This document shows, piece after piece, positions 36,849-46,566 of a stretch of DNA of 64,000 bases. The notes under the pieces are model-generated. The model was not told the DNA's origin, did not search any database, and saw nothing but the letters and a program-made list of their open reading frames with translations. Origin of the DNA: Streptococcus macedonicus ACA-DC 198 (GTDB lineage Bacteria > Bacillota > Bacilli > Lactobacillales > Streptococcaceae); assembly GCA_000283635.1 (NCBI GenBank), contig HE613569.1, positions 2,009,501 to 2,073,500 of the forward strand, in the 5' to 3' direction. The number at the start of each line of letters is the position of its first letter. The first letter of the stretch is position 1. The position numbers were made by a program, and so were the translations under genes.

Positions 36849-37355
36849 TTATTCTTCATCCAAATTTATCCAATAACGCTCGGTTGACTCACGGACATCC
36901 TCTAAAATACCACCATTTGCCAAAATCACCTTTCGGCTAGCAACATTATCCGTGTGACAAGTCACCAAAGCTTGCTTGATATTTTTCTTTTTAGCTTCTA
37001 TTAAACCTAGGTGAAGCTGTTCCTTAGCCAACCCCTTATGACGATCTGACGGACGAATCGAATACCCAATATATCCCCCCTTATTTAAGAGATTATCATT
37101 TAGACGTAAACGTAAATGCAAAAATCCTAGAGCCCTTCCGTTATCATCAAAAGAAACAAATTGAATCGCTGGAACAAACGTTGACGGCACATCAATACCC
37201 ATTTCACTTAATTGATTTCTTTCAATCCAGTCCTCGTAAACAAAGTTATCCACAGACCAAAAACCGCCGTCATGAGCAGATTGTCTTGTCTCAAATTCTT
37301 TCATCATGTCAATAACAGCTGCTTTATCTGATAATTTAGGTCTTCGTAATTGCAT
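36849..37355 (-). CDS. GNAT family N-acetyltransferase
   Basis: 168 residues with the GNAT fold: LRRPKLSDKAAVIDMM start, FLHLRLRLNDNLLNKGGYIGYSIRPSDRHKGLAKEQLHLGLIEAK holding the acetyl-CoA motif (RxxGxA written as RHKGLA), and ALVTCHTDNVASRKVILANGG. The acceptor is unknown. It lies between the 48-codon gene and nrdG, an arrangement I recall from other streptococci. SD GAGGTACC is moderate. Confidence 0.87.
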   Translation of the reverse strand: MQLRRPKLSDKAAVIDMMKEFETRQSAHDGGFWSVDNFVYEDWIERNQLSEMGIDVPSTFVPAIQFVSFDDNGRALGFLHLRLRLNDNLLNKGGYIGYSIRPSDRHKGLAKEQLHLGLIEAKKKNIKQALVTCHTDNVASRKVILANGGILEDVRESTERYWINLDEE

Positions 37356-37366
37356 AAACGGTACCT

Positions 37367-37513
37367 CTATTTGCTTTTCTTTTTAGCTTTTTCTAAAAAC
37401 TGCGCTTTCAACTGACTAACACGTGCTTTTTTGTCAGTTTGCACATTTGAATGTTTTTCGTGAAAACGTTCAATTTGTTGCATACCCTTATAATCTAACT
37501 GATATTTTCCCAT
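37367..37513 (-). CDS. Small conserved-looking basic protein in the nrd cluster
   Basis: 48 residues: starts MGKYQLDYKGMQQIERFHEK, ends with a lysine-rich tail (LEKAKKKSK). SD AAAGGAAAG is well placed seven bases before the ATG, and the stop is 11 bases before the GNAT start codon. Highly charged and probably helical. Small proteins of this kind sit here in other streptococcal nrd clusters, from memory; function unknown. Confidence 0.65.
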   Translation of the reverse strand: MGKYQLDYKGMQQIERFHEKHSNVQTDKKARVSQLKAQFLEKAKKKSK

Positions 37514-37751
37514 ATGCTTTCCTTTCATTAAACTATCTATTAATACAATAAAGAAGCTGGGACAAATGTCTCCAGCTTCAATATGTCCTGAAACTGTCTA
37601 AACCATATTTATTAACGCATTTTCCATATTTGATATAAGTGATAGAAAGTCTCAAACAAAGAAAATGACTCGTTTAAACTAAACAGGAAAAACTCCCAAA
37701 TTGACAGGTTGGTAACATTGTCAAGAATTGAAAGCCCTGTTATTACCCATT

Positions 37752-39968
37752 TTAGCCTTTATGTTTACTGTAGTCACCAGAATTTTTAATTGTTGATCCG
37801 TTCATGTGTTTTACACGAGCAGAAATTTCTTTGTGACGACCATTAACCATTGGACGAGCTTGTGGGTTTCCAAGATAGCCACAAGTACGTTTAACTACAT
37901 CTACTGTTTTAGGATCGCTGTTACCACAGTTTGGACAAACAAAACCTCGTTCAGTTGGTGTAAAATCACCCTCAAATCCACAATTATAACAATGGTCAAT
38001 TGGCGTATTTGTTCCAAGGTAACCAACACGGCTGTAAGCATAATCCCAAACAGCTTCTAGAGCTTTTGGATTTTGTTGAAGAACTGGGTATTCACAGTAG
38101 TGAATAAATCCACCTGTTGCACCTGCTTCTGGATAAGCTTTTTCAAAGTCTAATTTTTCAAATGGTGTTGGGTTCTTACGAACATCATAGTGGAATGAAT
38201 TTGTGTAATATTCTTTATCTGTAATGTCTTTAACGATACCGAATTTTTCTGTGTCAAGACGGCAGAAGCGGTCTGTCAAGCTTTCAGACGGTGTTGAATA
38301 GATTGAGAAATGATAATCAAATTCATCTGACCATTCTGTACACAATTTTTTCATCTTACGAATGATATCAACGGTGAATTCTTTGGCTTCTGGATTTGTT
38401 TCCCATTCTGGACCATAAAAGACTGTACCAACTTCGTAAAGTCCGATATAACCAAGTGAAACCGTTGCACGGCGATGACGGAAAAGTTCATCAACATTAT
38501 CATATCTGCCGAGACGTTTACCAAAAGCACCGTATTGGTAAAGAATTGGCGCATTTGCTGGTGTCGCTTCTTTGACACGTTCTACACGATAAACAAGTGC
38601 ATCTTTAGCAATACCCATACGTTCGTTGAAGATTTCCCAGAATTTATTGATGTCGCCATTTGATTCCATAGCAATACGTGGAAGGTTTACAGTCACAACA
38701 CCAAGGTTCATACGACCTGAGTTAACTTCGACACCATTTTCATCTTTCCAACCTTGTAAGAATGAACGGCATCCCATTGGTGCTTTAAATGAACCTGTCA
38801 ATTCAACGATTTTATCGTATGAAAGAACGTCTGGATACATACGTTTTGTCGCACATTCCAAAGCTAATTGTTTAATGTCATAGTTTGGTGTTCCCACTTC
38901 AAGGTTAAGACCACTCTTCAAAGTGAAGATAAGTTTAGGGAAAATAGCTGTGCGGTGTTCGCTTCCAAGACCTTTTATGCGGATTTCAAGAATCGCTTTT
39001 TGAATTTCACGTTCAAACCAGTTCGTTCCTAGACCAAATCCAAGAGAAGTAAATGGTGTTTGTCCATTTGATGTAAACAACGTATTAATTTCATATTCAA
39101 GACTTTGCATAGCATCATAAATATCTTTTTTCGTTTTTGTACGAGCATAATCTTCACGACGGTCTTCTGCTACCCAATCTTGAGCATCTTTAAGGTGTTT
39201 TTTATAGTTAAGTTCAGCATATGGTGCCAAAAATTCATCTATACGGTTAGCTGTACAACCACCATATTGGCTTGACGCAACATTCGCAATAATTTGTGAA
39301 ATTTGCGCTGTTGCAGTTTGGATAGATTTTGGACTTTCTACCTCAGCATTACCAATCTTGAAGCCATTTGCAAGCATACCCTTAAAATCAATCAAACAGC
39401 AGTTTGTCATCGGAGTGTATGGGCTGTAATCAAGGTCATGATAATGAATATCACCTTTTTGGTGAGCATTGGCAACGTGAGCTGGTAACATTTTAAGGCC
39501 AATTGATTTACCAACAATACCTGCAGTCAAGTCACGTTGTGTATTGAAAACTTCACTATCCTTGTTAGCGTTTTCATTTACGACAGTTTGGTCTTTTTTC
39601 AATAGTTTATCAATCGTAAAGTTGATGTCTGTCGCTTGAGAGCGCGCAAAATCACGTTTTGTACGATAATTAATATATTCTTGTGCAATCGCGTATTCAT
39701 TTGCTTCTAAAAGTTCATGCTCAACGATATTTTGAATTTCATAAATTTTGACATTATCTTTGAAGCGATCAAAAATTTCAGCAATGATATTATCTGAAAT
39801 AGCTTCCAATTTTGCTTCAACAACTGGTGACATTTTTGTCACATTATTACTTGCTTTAACCAAAGCATTATAAATTTTATCTGCATCAAAGTTCACAGAA
39901 CGTCCATCACGTTTGATAACTTTGACAGCTGGTTGAGTCGCAATTGTTTCTTTTTCTAATGTAATCAT
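37752..39968 (-). CDS. nrdD: Anaerobic ribonucleoside-triphosphate reductase
   Basis: 738 residues. It makes dNTPs without oxygen, using a glycyl radical set by NrdG. N-terminal ATP cone: VKVIKRDGRSVNFDADKIYNAL. Catalytic barrel: DYSPYTPMTNCCLIDF, MGCRSFLQGW, SLGYIGLYEVG. C-terminal zinc site: HCYNCGFEG and VCPNCGNSD, then the glycyl radical loop RTCGYLGNPQARPMVNGRHKE. Extended -10 TGTTATAAT (minus, about 40001-39993) and SD AAGGAGTG give a normal leadered start. Downstream (37514-37751) is AT-rich and otherwise empty. Confidence 0.97.
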   Translation of the reverse strand: MITLEKETIATQPAVKVIKRDGRSVNFDADKIYNALVKASNNVTKMSPVVEAKLEAISDNIIAEIFDRFKDNVKIYEIQNIVEHELLEANEYAIAQEYINYRTKRDFARSQATDINFTIDKLLKKDQTVVNENANKDSEVFNTQRDLTAGIVGKSIGLKMLPAHVANAHQKGDIHYHDLDYSPYTPMTNCCLIDFKGMLANGFKIGNAEVESPKSIQTATAQISQIIANVASSQYGGCTANRIDEFLAPYAELNYKKHLKDAQDWVAEDRREDYARTKTKKDIYDAMQSLEYEINTLFTSNGQTPFTSLGFGLGTNWFEREIQKAILEIRIKGLGSEHRTAIFPKLIFTLKSGLNLEVGTPNYDIKQLALECATKRMYPDVLSYDKIVELTGSFKAPMGCRSFLQGWKDENGVEVNSGRMNLGVVTVNLPRIAMESNGDINKFWEIFNERMGIAKDALVYRVERVKEATPANAPILYQYGAFGKRLGRYDNVDELFRHRRATVSLGYIGLYEVGTVFYGPEWETNPEAKEFTVDIIRKMKKLCTEWSDEFDYHFSIYSTPSESLTDRFCRLDTEKFGIVKDITDKEYYTNSFHYDVRKNPTPFEKLDFEKAYPEAGATGGFIHYCEYPVLQQNPKALEAVWDYAYSRVGYLGTNTPIDHCYNCGFEGDFTPTERGFVCPNCGNSDPKTVDVVKRTCGYLGNPQARPMVNGRHKEISARVKHMNGSTIKNSGDYSKHKG

Positions 39969-40004
39969 ATGAACACTCCTTCTTACTCGTCTATTATAAC
40001 ACGC

Positions 40005-40059
40005 AAGAAAAAAAAATCAATATCTTGTGGTCGTTTTTTTATTAGACCACAAGATATTG
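40005..40059 (-). terminator. Strong terminator of the 40.1-41.7 kb membrane protein gene
   Basis: Perfect 15-base inverted repeat (CAATATCTTGTGGTC at 40018-40032 and its complement at 40045-40059); on the minus strand it is followed by about nine T residues. It separates this gene from nrdD. Confidence 0.92.
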
Positions 40060-40069
40060 CGTTTAGTCT

Positions 40070-41659
40070 CTATTTTTTATGATAGACGGTAAAGCCTGAT
40101 ACACCGCTGATTGAGACCTCTTCATAGTTTGAAGAAATATCATTTTTTATCGTATCAGAAATTTTTTCATCATTATTAACCACAATATATGACGCTAGAT
40201 TTTGTAACAACTCATCTTCTAATATTTTTTCATTAGATGTTTTAGTTGTATTCACAACAGGTGATGTAAATTGTGAACTACTTGCTAATTGACTCTTAAT
40301 ACCAATCTTAGATGACGTATCCCAGACATAAATCTTATCGTTACTAGATGTTTGTTTTTTCAAATAGCTTGCAATAGTCGAGCGTTCACTATCAGTACCA
40401 GATGATAAGAAATAAGAAACCACAGGTTGCCCTACACCGATAATAAGCAACAAAATCGGAAAATAAAGATGACGACTTAGATATAATCCAAAAATGCCTT
40501 TGTCATCACTAGATGATTTTTTACGACGATGTGATATTTTCGTTAAATGGCGTTGATAACATTCACTCAATACCATTGCAGTTAACAACAAACCAAAAGG
40601 CAATACTATTAATAAATGATAGAAATGGTAACTTTGTGACAAAAGATCTATGATTAAGAAGCCTAAAAAAACAAGAAAAATAAGCCATTTAGATACCTTG
40701 TCATTAGCTCCCTTGATGATTTTTCCAAAAGAAAAGGCACCAAGTAAAATCCCTGAAACTAGAGCCACAACAACTTGGAATAGCAATGTCAAGATAAAAT
40801 TACTATCACTTGTCGCAAAATACGTAAATTGATAAACAATTGCTTGAGAAATATAGGATGATAATACCTGCAAATTTAGGATAAAGTAACCAACTGTGTA
40901 AAAGACAAGAATTGTTCCGAAAATGATACACAATAATTGATAAAATCCTCGAGCAAAATGTTTTTGTGTTAAATTATAAACGATAATAGTTAGGAAAGAA
41001 ATTCCCCAGAACACCAAAGTACGTGGCTCTAAAAGCATTGCTGCTGCGCCAGCAAATCCATAAAGGATAAAGGCTTCGTCTTTGATAATATCCGCAAAAT
41101 ATTTTGTTAGGAACCACAAAGATACCATGACAAATGGCATCGCAAATTGGATAGGGTACAGACCACCAAAACCAAGAGCAATGTTTAATAGGTAAAAAAT
41201 ACCACTAAAAGCAACTGCTACACGTTGACTGCTAGTAAAGTAATTGACCAATTTATAGAAATAGATTCCTGACAAGTAGAATGTTGCAATTTGAATTGGC
41301 ACCAACCACAACGTAGAACCAAGATAGTAAGCCAAAGCAATCAAAGCATAATAAAGAAAACCACCTGTCGCAAACATATCTGTAAACGGAAGTTGTCCTT
41401 TAGTAAACATTAAACCAATGTAAAGGTTTTGAGATTGCACACTATTTGCCATATCTGTAAAGACTGGCATTGATACAGACAAACAACTAATAACAACACT
41501 CAATATTAAAAGGTAAAGTTTATGAGGTTGTGGGACTTTTGTTCTTCTAGACGCCTCTTGGTGACTTTTGTTCTCACTAACCTTACGAGCTGAACGACTT
41601 GAACAGCTGTAAGATTGTGCAGTACTCTGATCTACATTTACTTGTTCTGATGTATTCAC
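40070..41659 (-). CDS. Polytopic membrane protein, GT-C-like
   Basis: 529 residues. A serine-rich polar N-terminus (1-45) precedes about ten to twelve membrane segments and a ~110-residue C-terminal soluble domain ending in VSGFTVYHKK. The early exterior loop MFTKGQLPFTDMFATGGFLYYAL, with PFTDMFATGG, resembles the acidic first loop of GT-C glycosyltransferases that use lipid-linked sugars; this is a weak hint. The C-terminal DKIYVWDTSSKIGIKS block recurs in streptococcal homologues as I recall. Own promoter: TTGACT (41716-41711), 16 bases, TATACT (41694-41689). SD AAGGAGAGA. Confidence 0.75.
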   Translation of the reverse strand: MNTSEQVNVDQSTAQSYSCSSRSARKVSENKSHQEASRRTKVPQPHKLYLLILSVVISCLSVSMPVFTDMANSVQSQNLYIGLMFTKGQLPFTDMFATGGFLYYALIALAYYLGSTLWLVPIQIATFYLSGIYFYKLVNYFTSSQRVAVAFSGIFYLLNIALGFGGLYPIQFAMPFVMVSLWFLTKYFADIIKDEAFILYGFAGAAAMLLEPRTLVFWGISFLTIIVYNLTQKHFARGFYQLLCIIFGTILVFYTVGYFILNLQVLSSYISQAIVYQFTYFATSDSNFILTLLFQVVVALVSGILLGAFSFGKIIKGANDKVSKWLIFLVFLGFLIIDLLSQSYHFYHLLIVLPFGLLLTAMVLSECYQRHLTKISHRRKKSSSDDKGIFGLYLSRHLYFPILLLIIGVGQPVVSYFLSSGTDSERSTIASYLKKQTSSNDKIYVWDTSSKIGIKSQLASSSQFTSPVVNTTKTSNEKILEDELLQNLASYIVVNNDEKISDTIKNDISSNYEEVSISGVSGFTVYHKK

Positions 41660-41701
41660 TTATTCTCTCCTTGAATTATCATACTTTAAGTATAACAGAA
41701 A

Positions 41702-41830
41702 CTAATCATTAGTCAATTTAGGGAGTATAGCACAGTAAACTAAAATTTCCCTAAAACGGTGATAAGTCTTGGTTTTATAGCGCTTCAAGAAGCTTCTTTC
41801 TTCTTGGCTCAAACACGCTTTCTTTGTCAT
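41702..41830 (-). CDS. Unrecognised 42-residue ORF behind a cin-box
   Basis: ATG 41830 with AAAGGAGGTG seven bases upstream and a ComX-type box (TACGAATA) 22 bases before the ATG. The peptide starts MTKKACLSQEERSFLKRYK, continues KTKTYHRFREILVYCAIL and ends PKLTND; it is basic with two cysteines and no signal sequence. The stop lies 43 bases before the ATG of the next gene, and the ORF's 3' end overlaps that gene's promoter. It could be a genuine late-competence peptide or the 5' stump of a gene truncated here. Confidence 0.45.
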   Translation of the reverse strand: MTKKACLSQEERSFLKRYKTKTYHRFREILVYCAILPKLTND

Positions 41831-41852
41831 GATTCACACCTCCTTTACTTAG

Positions 41853-41860
41853 TATTCGTA
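41853..41860 (-). promoter_or_regulatory. cin-box (ComX/SigX promoter element) before the 42-residue ORF
   Basis: Minus strand TACGAATA, the streptococcal late-competence consensus, preceded by CTCTTT (T-rich, as in known cin-boxes). Spacing to the SD-ATG matches that of the cinA box in this same window (22 versus 18 bases to the ATG). Confidence 0.7.
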
Positions 41861-41921
41861 AAAGAGCATGAAAAAAAGCATAGGCACAACCTATACTTCC
41901 CTTCAACATATCAAGACAATA

Positions 41922-42239
41922 TCAGTCCTCATCTAAAAAACTATTGAAAACTTCTTCAATCATATCCCACTCAGCATCTGAATCTTCAGGAATTGGTTGA
42001 AGGTCTCCTTCAGTTCCATCTTCATTTTCAGTAAATGAGTAAGCTTGAATTTCAATTTGTCCTTGTTCATCTTCTTCAGCACCCGCTGGTACCAAGAGAA
42101 CGTAGTTTTTACCAAATTCTTCACGACCATCAATAGTCAAAAGAATTTCAAAAAGTGTTTCATTACCTTGTTCATCTACAAGTGTAATAACTTCATGTTC
42201 GTGATCATGATTATGATCGTGATTATGGTTATGTGCCAT
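41922..42239 (-). CDS. DUF1292 (YrzB-like) protein
   Basis: 105 residues. A His/Asp-rich start (alternating [12 protein letters not shown]) is followed by the DUF1292 domain: [33 protein letters not shown] and an acidic C-terminus. The histidine run may bind metal. It ends the conserved ireB-ruvX-DUF1292 operon of Firmicutes. SD AAAGGAGAAAC. Function unknown. Confidence 0.88.
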   Translation of the reverse strand: MAHNHNHDHNHDHEHEVITLVDEQGNETLFEILLTIDGREEFGKNYVLLVPAGAEEDEQGQIEIQAYSFTENEDGTEGDLQPIPEDSDAEWDMIEEVFNSFLDED

Positions 42240-42271
42240 AAAGTTTCTCCTTTAATGAATTAATGATTAGA

Positions 42272-42691
42272 TTAAAACATTCTATCTAAATAATTTTGCA
42301 AAATAAGCTGTGCAGCCAGTTTATCAATAACTTTCTTACGTTTTCCACGGCTAATATCAGCTTGTTCAACCAGCATTCGCTCTGCTTGGACAGTTGTCAA
42401 ACGTTCATCTTGATAATCAACAGGAATATTGAAAAGTTTGTTGATTTTATCGCCGTATACTTTACTAGCTTCCACGCGAGGGCCTTCTGTATTATTCATA
42501 TTTTTAGGCAAACCAACAACAAACTTATCAACCTTATACTGTTTAACTAACTCTCCAAGTCGTTCAAAACCAAATTCGCCAGCTTCTTCATCAATTCTGA
42601 TAATTTCTACGCCCTGTGCTGTAAAGCCTAGCGGATCACTGATAGCAACGCCAACTGTTTTTGAGCCAACGTCTAGTCCCATGATTCTCAT
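42272..42691 (-). CDS. ruvX: RuvX/YqgF family Holliday junction resolvase-like nuclease
   Basis: 139 residues. RNase H-like fold with [21 protein letters not shown] (first Asp), [16 protein letters not shown], and [17 protein letters not shown] with the later acidic residues. Implicated in 16S rRNA 5' processing and, in some species, junction resolution. The start overlaps the ireB stop by four bases (ATGA). Confidence 0.93.
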   Translation of the reverse strand: MRIMGLDVGSKTVGVAISDPLGFTAQGVEIIRIDEEAGEFGFERLGELVKQYKVDKFVVGLPKNMNNTEGPRVEASKVYGDKINKLFNIPVDYQDERLTTVQAERMLVEQADISRGKRKKVIDKLAAQLILQNYLDRMF

Positions 42692-42957
42692 TTCAAGTCA
42701 ATTCCATTTCCTTTGAGATAGTAGCGGACAAGCTCTTCAACAATTTCATCTCGTTCGTATTTACGAATTTGATTTCTGGCATCATTGTAACGAGGAACAT
42801 AAGCAGGGTCCCCACTTAAGACATAACCAACAATCTGATTGATTGGATTATACCCTTTTTCATCGAGAGAACGATACACAGTTGTTAAGGTTTCACTAAT
42901 TTCTTTCTTGTTGCTATCGTCTAAATTAAAGCGTACAGTTTCATCTGTAAATCCCAT
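42688..42957 (-). CDS. ireB: IreB family regulatory phosphoprotein
   Basis: 89 residues: [63 protein letters not shown] is the UPF0297/IreB signature. In Enterococcus IreB is a substrate of the kinase IreK and affects cephalosporin resistance. The Thr-rich N-terminus (TDET) is the phosphorylation region there. First gene of a three-gene operon; SD AGAAGGTG. Confidence 0.92.
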   Translation of the reverse strand: MGFTDETVRFNLDDSNKKEISETLTTVYRSLDEKGYNPINQIVGYVLSGDPAYVPRYNDARNQIRKYERDEIVEELVRYYLKGNGIDLK

Positions 42958-43246
42958 ACTTACACCTTCTTTCTAAAATAGCTGTCACCATTCATTATAG
43001 CTTATTCACAAAGATTTCACAAGAATCTGACTTTATTTCACCAAAGTTTATTTTCATTTTCAAATCCTTCGTTTCAATTGTCCCATTAAGCAACCTTTGC
43101 TCCCCATACCTCAACTATCACCGAACTTTTTACTATCTTTATAAAAATAAAAAAGAGCAAAGCACTCGTTTTTTCCACGCGCAATCAACTACTATAACCT
43201 TTAAAAATTCTTTGGTTCTAACAATCCACGCTAAGGAAAATATTAA
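42958..43246. other. Intergenic region between spx terminator and ireB
   Basis: No gene seen. AT-rich; AAAAAGAGCAAAGCACTCGTTTTTT (about 43147-43172) is a weak stem with a T-run on the plus side. No other feature I would defend. Confidence 0.35.
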
Positions 43247-43269
43247 AAAAGCTCCAAAACGGAGCTTTT
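43247..43269 (-). terminator. Terminator after spx
   Basis: Perfect inverted repeat AAAAGCTCC/GGAGCTTTT with a five-base loop, followed on the minus strand by TTTAATA. Confidence 0.85.
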
Positions 43270-43278
43270 AGATATTTA

Positions 43279-43677
43279 TTACAGTGCTGCACGAAGGCGA
43301 GCTTCTGCATTTTCCACATTACGAATGGAACGTGGCAAGAAAGCACGAATATCATCTTCTTTGTACCCTACTTGAAGGCGTTTATCGTCAATCAAAATTG
43401 GGCTCTTCAAAATACGCGGATTTTCTTGAATAAGGTCAATAACCTCGCTCAGACTTAAATCCTCAATATCGCAATCAAGTGCTTTTGCGTAACGGTTTTT
43501 AGATGAAACGATACTTTCAATCCCGTTTTCAGTTTTAGTTAATATCGCTAAGATTTCTTCTCGTGTTAGTGGTTCTTTTCCTAAATTCTGTTCTTTATAA
43601 GGGAGCTGATGAGCGTTTAGCCATGTCTTGGCTTTCTTACAGCTTGTACAACTTGAAATTGTGTAAATTTTAATCAT
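43279..43677 (-). CDS. spxA: Spx/ArsC-family transcriptional regulator SpxA
   Basis: 132 residues from ATG 43677. Spx binds the RNA polymerase alpha subunit and redirects transcription under disulfide stress. IKIYTISSCTSCKKAKTWL has the CxxC redox switch at residues 10-13; ESIVSSKNRYAKAL and NPRILKSPILIDDKRLQVGYKEDDIRAFLPR follow. The frame extends four codons upstream to 43689, but MIKIYT is the family start. Which of the two streptococcal paralogues (SpxA1/A2) this is cannot be decided here. Confidence 0.9.
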   Translation of the reverse strand: MIKIYTISSCTSCKKAKTWLNAHQLPYKEQNLGKEPLTREEILAILTKTENGIESIVSSKNRYAKALDCDIEDLSLSEVIDLIQENPRILKSPILIDDKRLQVGYKEDDIRAFLPRSIRNVENAEARLRAAL

Positions 43678-43945
43678 GTGCACTCTCACTTTCTATCCCA
43701 TGATAGTTGTATTATAGCACACCAACCTTTACAAAAACATAGGACTTAAGACCTATTTTTTCAAAAAGTCAATTAAAAAGATTATTTTTTTCAATAAAAA
43801 TCTAAAAAATCATTTGTAATTTTGAAAACGCTCCATTTATTTCTGAAAAAATCGAAAATTAACTCAAATATTTTCAACTTAGATTGACATTCTTACACAA
43901 GAAAACCCTGAGACAATTGTCCCAGAGTTTTAATGTTATTATGAA

Positions 43946-45100
43946 TTATTCTTCGATTTCGATAGCATCATCTAAATCAAGAACAACCTCGTCAACATTA
44001 TCATTAGTTGCTGCTGATTCTTCAACAATATCTGCTGCTTTCTCATCTTCGGTTTCTTCTACGAGACCGTAGTGAACACGTACTTTGTGGTCGATTTCAT
44101 CAAAGACTTCTGGGTGTTCTGCCAAGTATTTCTTCGCATTTTCAGAACCTTGTCCGATTTTCTCACCGTTATACGAGAACCAAGCACCTGCTTTTTTGAT
44201 GATGTCTAAGTCGCTAGCAATCTTAACAAGCTCACCCGTACGTGAAATTCCCTCACCATACATAATTTCAACTTCGGCTGTTTTAAATGGTGGCGCAACT
44301 TTGTTTTTAACCACTTTGATTTTAGTTTCTTTACCAACATTACTATCTTTTTGGTCACCAGAACCTTTGATTTGTGTGTTACCACGGACATCAAGACGAA
44401 CTGACGCATAGAACTTAAGCGCGCGTCCACCAGGTGTTGTTTCTGGGTTACCAAACATCACACCAACTTTTTCACGCAACTGGTTGATGAAAATCGCAAT
44501 TGTTTTTGTTTTGTTGATTGAAGCTGACAATTTACGCATTGCTTGACTCATCATACGAGCTTGCAAACCAACGTGACTATCACCAATGTCACCATCGATT
44601 TCGGCACGAGGTACAAGGGCAGCAACAGAATCGACAACGACGAGGTCAACAGCACCTGAGTCAATCAATTTTCCTGCAATTTCAAGACCTTGTTCCCCAG
44701 AGTCAGGTTGTGACAAGAGAAGCTCATCAATGTTAACACCAAGAGCCGCAGCATAAGCTGGATCAAGTGCGTGTTCGGCATCGATAAAGGCAGCAATTCC
44801 ACATTCTTTTTGAGCTTGTGCTACCGCATGAAGCGCAACAGTTGTCTTACCAGAACTTTCAGGTCCATAGATTTCAATGATACGCCCTTTAGGATAACCA
44901 CCTGCACCTAAAGCAATATCAAGAGCCAAGCTACCTGAACTCATGACTTGAACTTTTTGTTCAGCACGTTCACCAAGGCGCATAACAGCTCCCTTACCGA
45001 AATCTTTTTCAATTAATTTCAAGGCATCATCAAGCGCCTTTTTACGCTCATCACCAAATTTTTTAGTGATAGCTTCTGTTTTCTTTGTCTTCTTAGCCAA
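43946..45100 (-). CDS. recA: Recombinase RecA (TTG start)
   Basis: 384 residues. Strand exchange, SOS co-protease and, with CinA, competence recombination. Walker [19 protein letters not shown], Walker [16 protein letters not shown]1/L2 loops in [27 protein letters not shown], and a long acidic tail ([19 protein letters not shown]). The start codon is TTG at 45100, with AAAGGGAAAAA before it; a rare start on a key gene may limit expression. 49 bases separate it from cinA, so read-through from the cinA cin-box is expected. Confidence 0.97.
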   Translation of the reverse strand: MAKKTKKTEAITKKFGDERKKALDDALKLIEKDFGKGAVMRLGERAEQKVQVMSSGSLALDIALGAGGYPKGRIIEIYGPESSGKTTVALHAVAQAQKECGIAAFIDAEHALDPAYAAALGVNIDELLLSQPDSGEQGLEIAGKLIDSGAVDLVVVDSVAALVPRAEIDGDIGDSHVGLQARMMSQAMRKLSASINKTKTIAIFINQLREKVGVMFGNPETTPGGRALKFYASVRLDVRGNTQIKGSGDQKDSNVGKETKIKVVKNKVAPPFKTAEVEIMYGEGISRTGELVKIASDLDIIKKAGAWFSYNGEKIGQGSENAKKYLAEHPEVFDEIDHKVRVHYGLVEETEDEKAADIVEESAATNDNVDEVVLDLDDAIEIEE

Positions 45101-45149
45101 ATTTTTCCCTTTCTGTTTGTTCGAGATACTAACTCTATTATACCAAATT

Positions 45150-46409
45150 TTAGCCTTGTAATAAAGCTTGACGTACTAAGTTGAAAGCATATAAAGTAGC
45201 AATATAACGGACGTCTGAACGGCTTCGTCCACCTAGAACAACACGAATAGAATGAACTTTTTCTCTAGTAGCAATACCAATAAAAACTGTTCCTGCTGGA
45301 TGTCCTTCTAAGCTATTTGGTCCTGCAACACCTGTCAAACCGATACCAAAATCAGCATCTGTCAATAAACGTGATTGCTCTGCCATTTTTTCAGCTGTAA
45401 AGTGACTTACTACACCATGTTCTTGCAAATCTTCAAGAGGAATGTGAAGCATTTTTGATTTTTCTTCTATACTATACGTCACAAATCCGCCATTAAATAC
45501 TGCAGATGACCCTGAAAAATCAGCGATACTAGATTGGAATAGCCCTGCAGTCAAACTTTCTGCCGCTGTAATGGTTTTGTGCTTTTCTTTCAACAACTCA
45601 AAAACAACACGCGCCATACTGTTATCATCACCATAGCCATAAAGTAACTGTTCAAGAAGAATACCATTTAATGTTTTTTTAGCTAGAATTTTATGCTCTA
45701 GAGCATCCAATTTCGCTTTTGCTGACGTCACATCATTTGCCTTGGTTGATAAACGAAGGGTCACCTCACCTGTTTTCGCATACGGAGCAATCGTTGGGTC
45801 TGTTTGATTATCAATCAAATCTGTCAAAACGGTCACTAACTGGCTTTCACCAATACCAAAGAAACGCAACACACGTGAATAAAGCTGCCTATGGCCTTCA
45901 GACAATAAAGGTACTAGAGAATCCAATACCATTGGTTTTAATTCACTCGGCGGTCCAGGGAGAACAACATAGGTCACGCCATTTACTTCTAGCACGCCAC
46001 CAACAGCCAAACCAGTGCTATTTTGCAACGGTATTGACCCTTCAATCAGCTGTGCTTGACGTTCGTTATTAGCCGTTCTAGCAAACTGCGGACGTGTCGC
46101 AAAAAATTCGTCCAAACGCTTGTTAGCTTGTTCATCAAAGACTAAATCGCGTCCCAAATATTTTGCTAACGTTTGTTTTGTTAAATCGTCTTCTGTCGGA
46201 CCAAGCCCTCCACATAAGACAACTAATTCACTTCGCTTGCTTGCTAAATTAATAACTGATAAAAGACGTTCTTCATTATCACCAACAGCTGTTTGAAAGA
46301 ACACATCAATTCCTAACTTGGCAAATTCTTCCGATAAAAATTGAGCATTTGTATTTGTGATTTGTCCTGTTAGAATTTCTGTTCCCACAGCAATGATTTC
46401 AGCTTTCAT
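45150..46409 (-). CDS. cinA: Competence-damage protein CinA
   Basis: 419 residues from ATG 46409 ([35 protein letters not shown]); a GTG three codons earlier is possible. The N-terminal MoCF-like domain has [26 protein letters not shown]; the C-terminal nicotinamide-nucleotide amidase domain has [35 protein letters not shown] and [11 protein letters not shown]. In S. pneumoniae CinA brings RecA to the membrane during transformation. SD AGGTGG. Preceded by a cin-box and followed by recA, the classical late-competence operon. Confidence 0.95.
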   Translation of the reverse strand: MKAEIIAVGTEILTGQITNTNAQFLSEEFAKLGIDVFFQTAVGDNEERLLSVINLASKRSELVVLCGGLGPTEDDLTKQTLAKYLGRDLVFDEQANKRLDEFFATRPQFARTANNERQAQLIEGSIPLQNSTGLAVGGVLEVNGVTYVVLPGPPSELKPMVLDSLVPLLSEGHRQLYSRVLRFFGIGESQLVTVLTDLIDNQTDPTIAPYAKTGEVTLRLSTKANDVTSAKAKLDALEHKILAKKTLNGILLEQLLYGYGDDNSMARVVFELLKEKHKTITAAESLTAGLFQSSIADFSGSSAVFNGGFVTYSIEEKSKMLHIPLEDLQEHGVVSHFTAEKMAEQSRLLTDADFGIGLTGVAGPNSLEGHPAGTVFIGIATREKVHSIRVVLGGRSRSDVRYIATLYAFNLVRQALLQG

Positions 46410-46427
46410 GATTGCCACCTACTTATC

Positions 46428-46435
46428 TATTCGTA
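46428..46435 (-). promoter_or_regulatory. cin-box before cinA-recA
   Basis: Minus strand TACGAATA, exact consensus, 18 bases upstream of ATG 46409. It places cinA-recA under the alternative sigma factor ComX in competent cells. Confidence 0.85.
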
Positions 46436-46566
46436 ATTTAGTTTTATTCTATCAAAAAAAGCAACAAATTTGCTGCTTTTTGCTACAAAGCCAGATTTTA
46501 ATGAGAAAATATTAGATTAATATGTTGTCAACTTACTTTGCTACTTTGTCAACCTAGGCTGTTTTC

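Noticed and set aside
42760..42790. Third cin-box (TACGAATT) near ireB
   Set aside because: One mismatch, inside ireB coding sequence and not placed before a gene.
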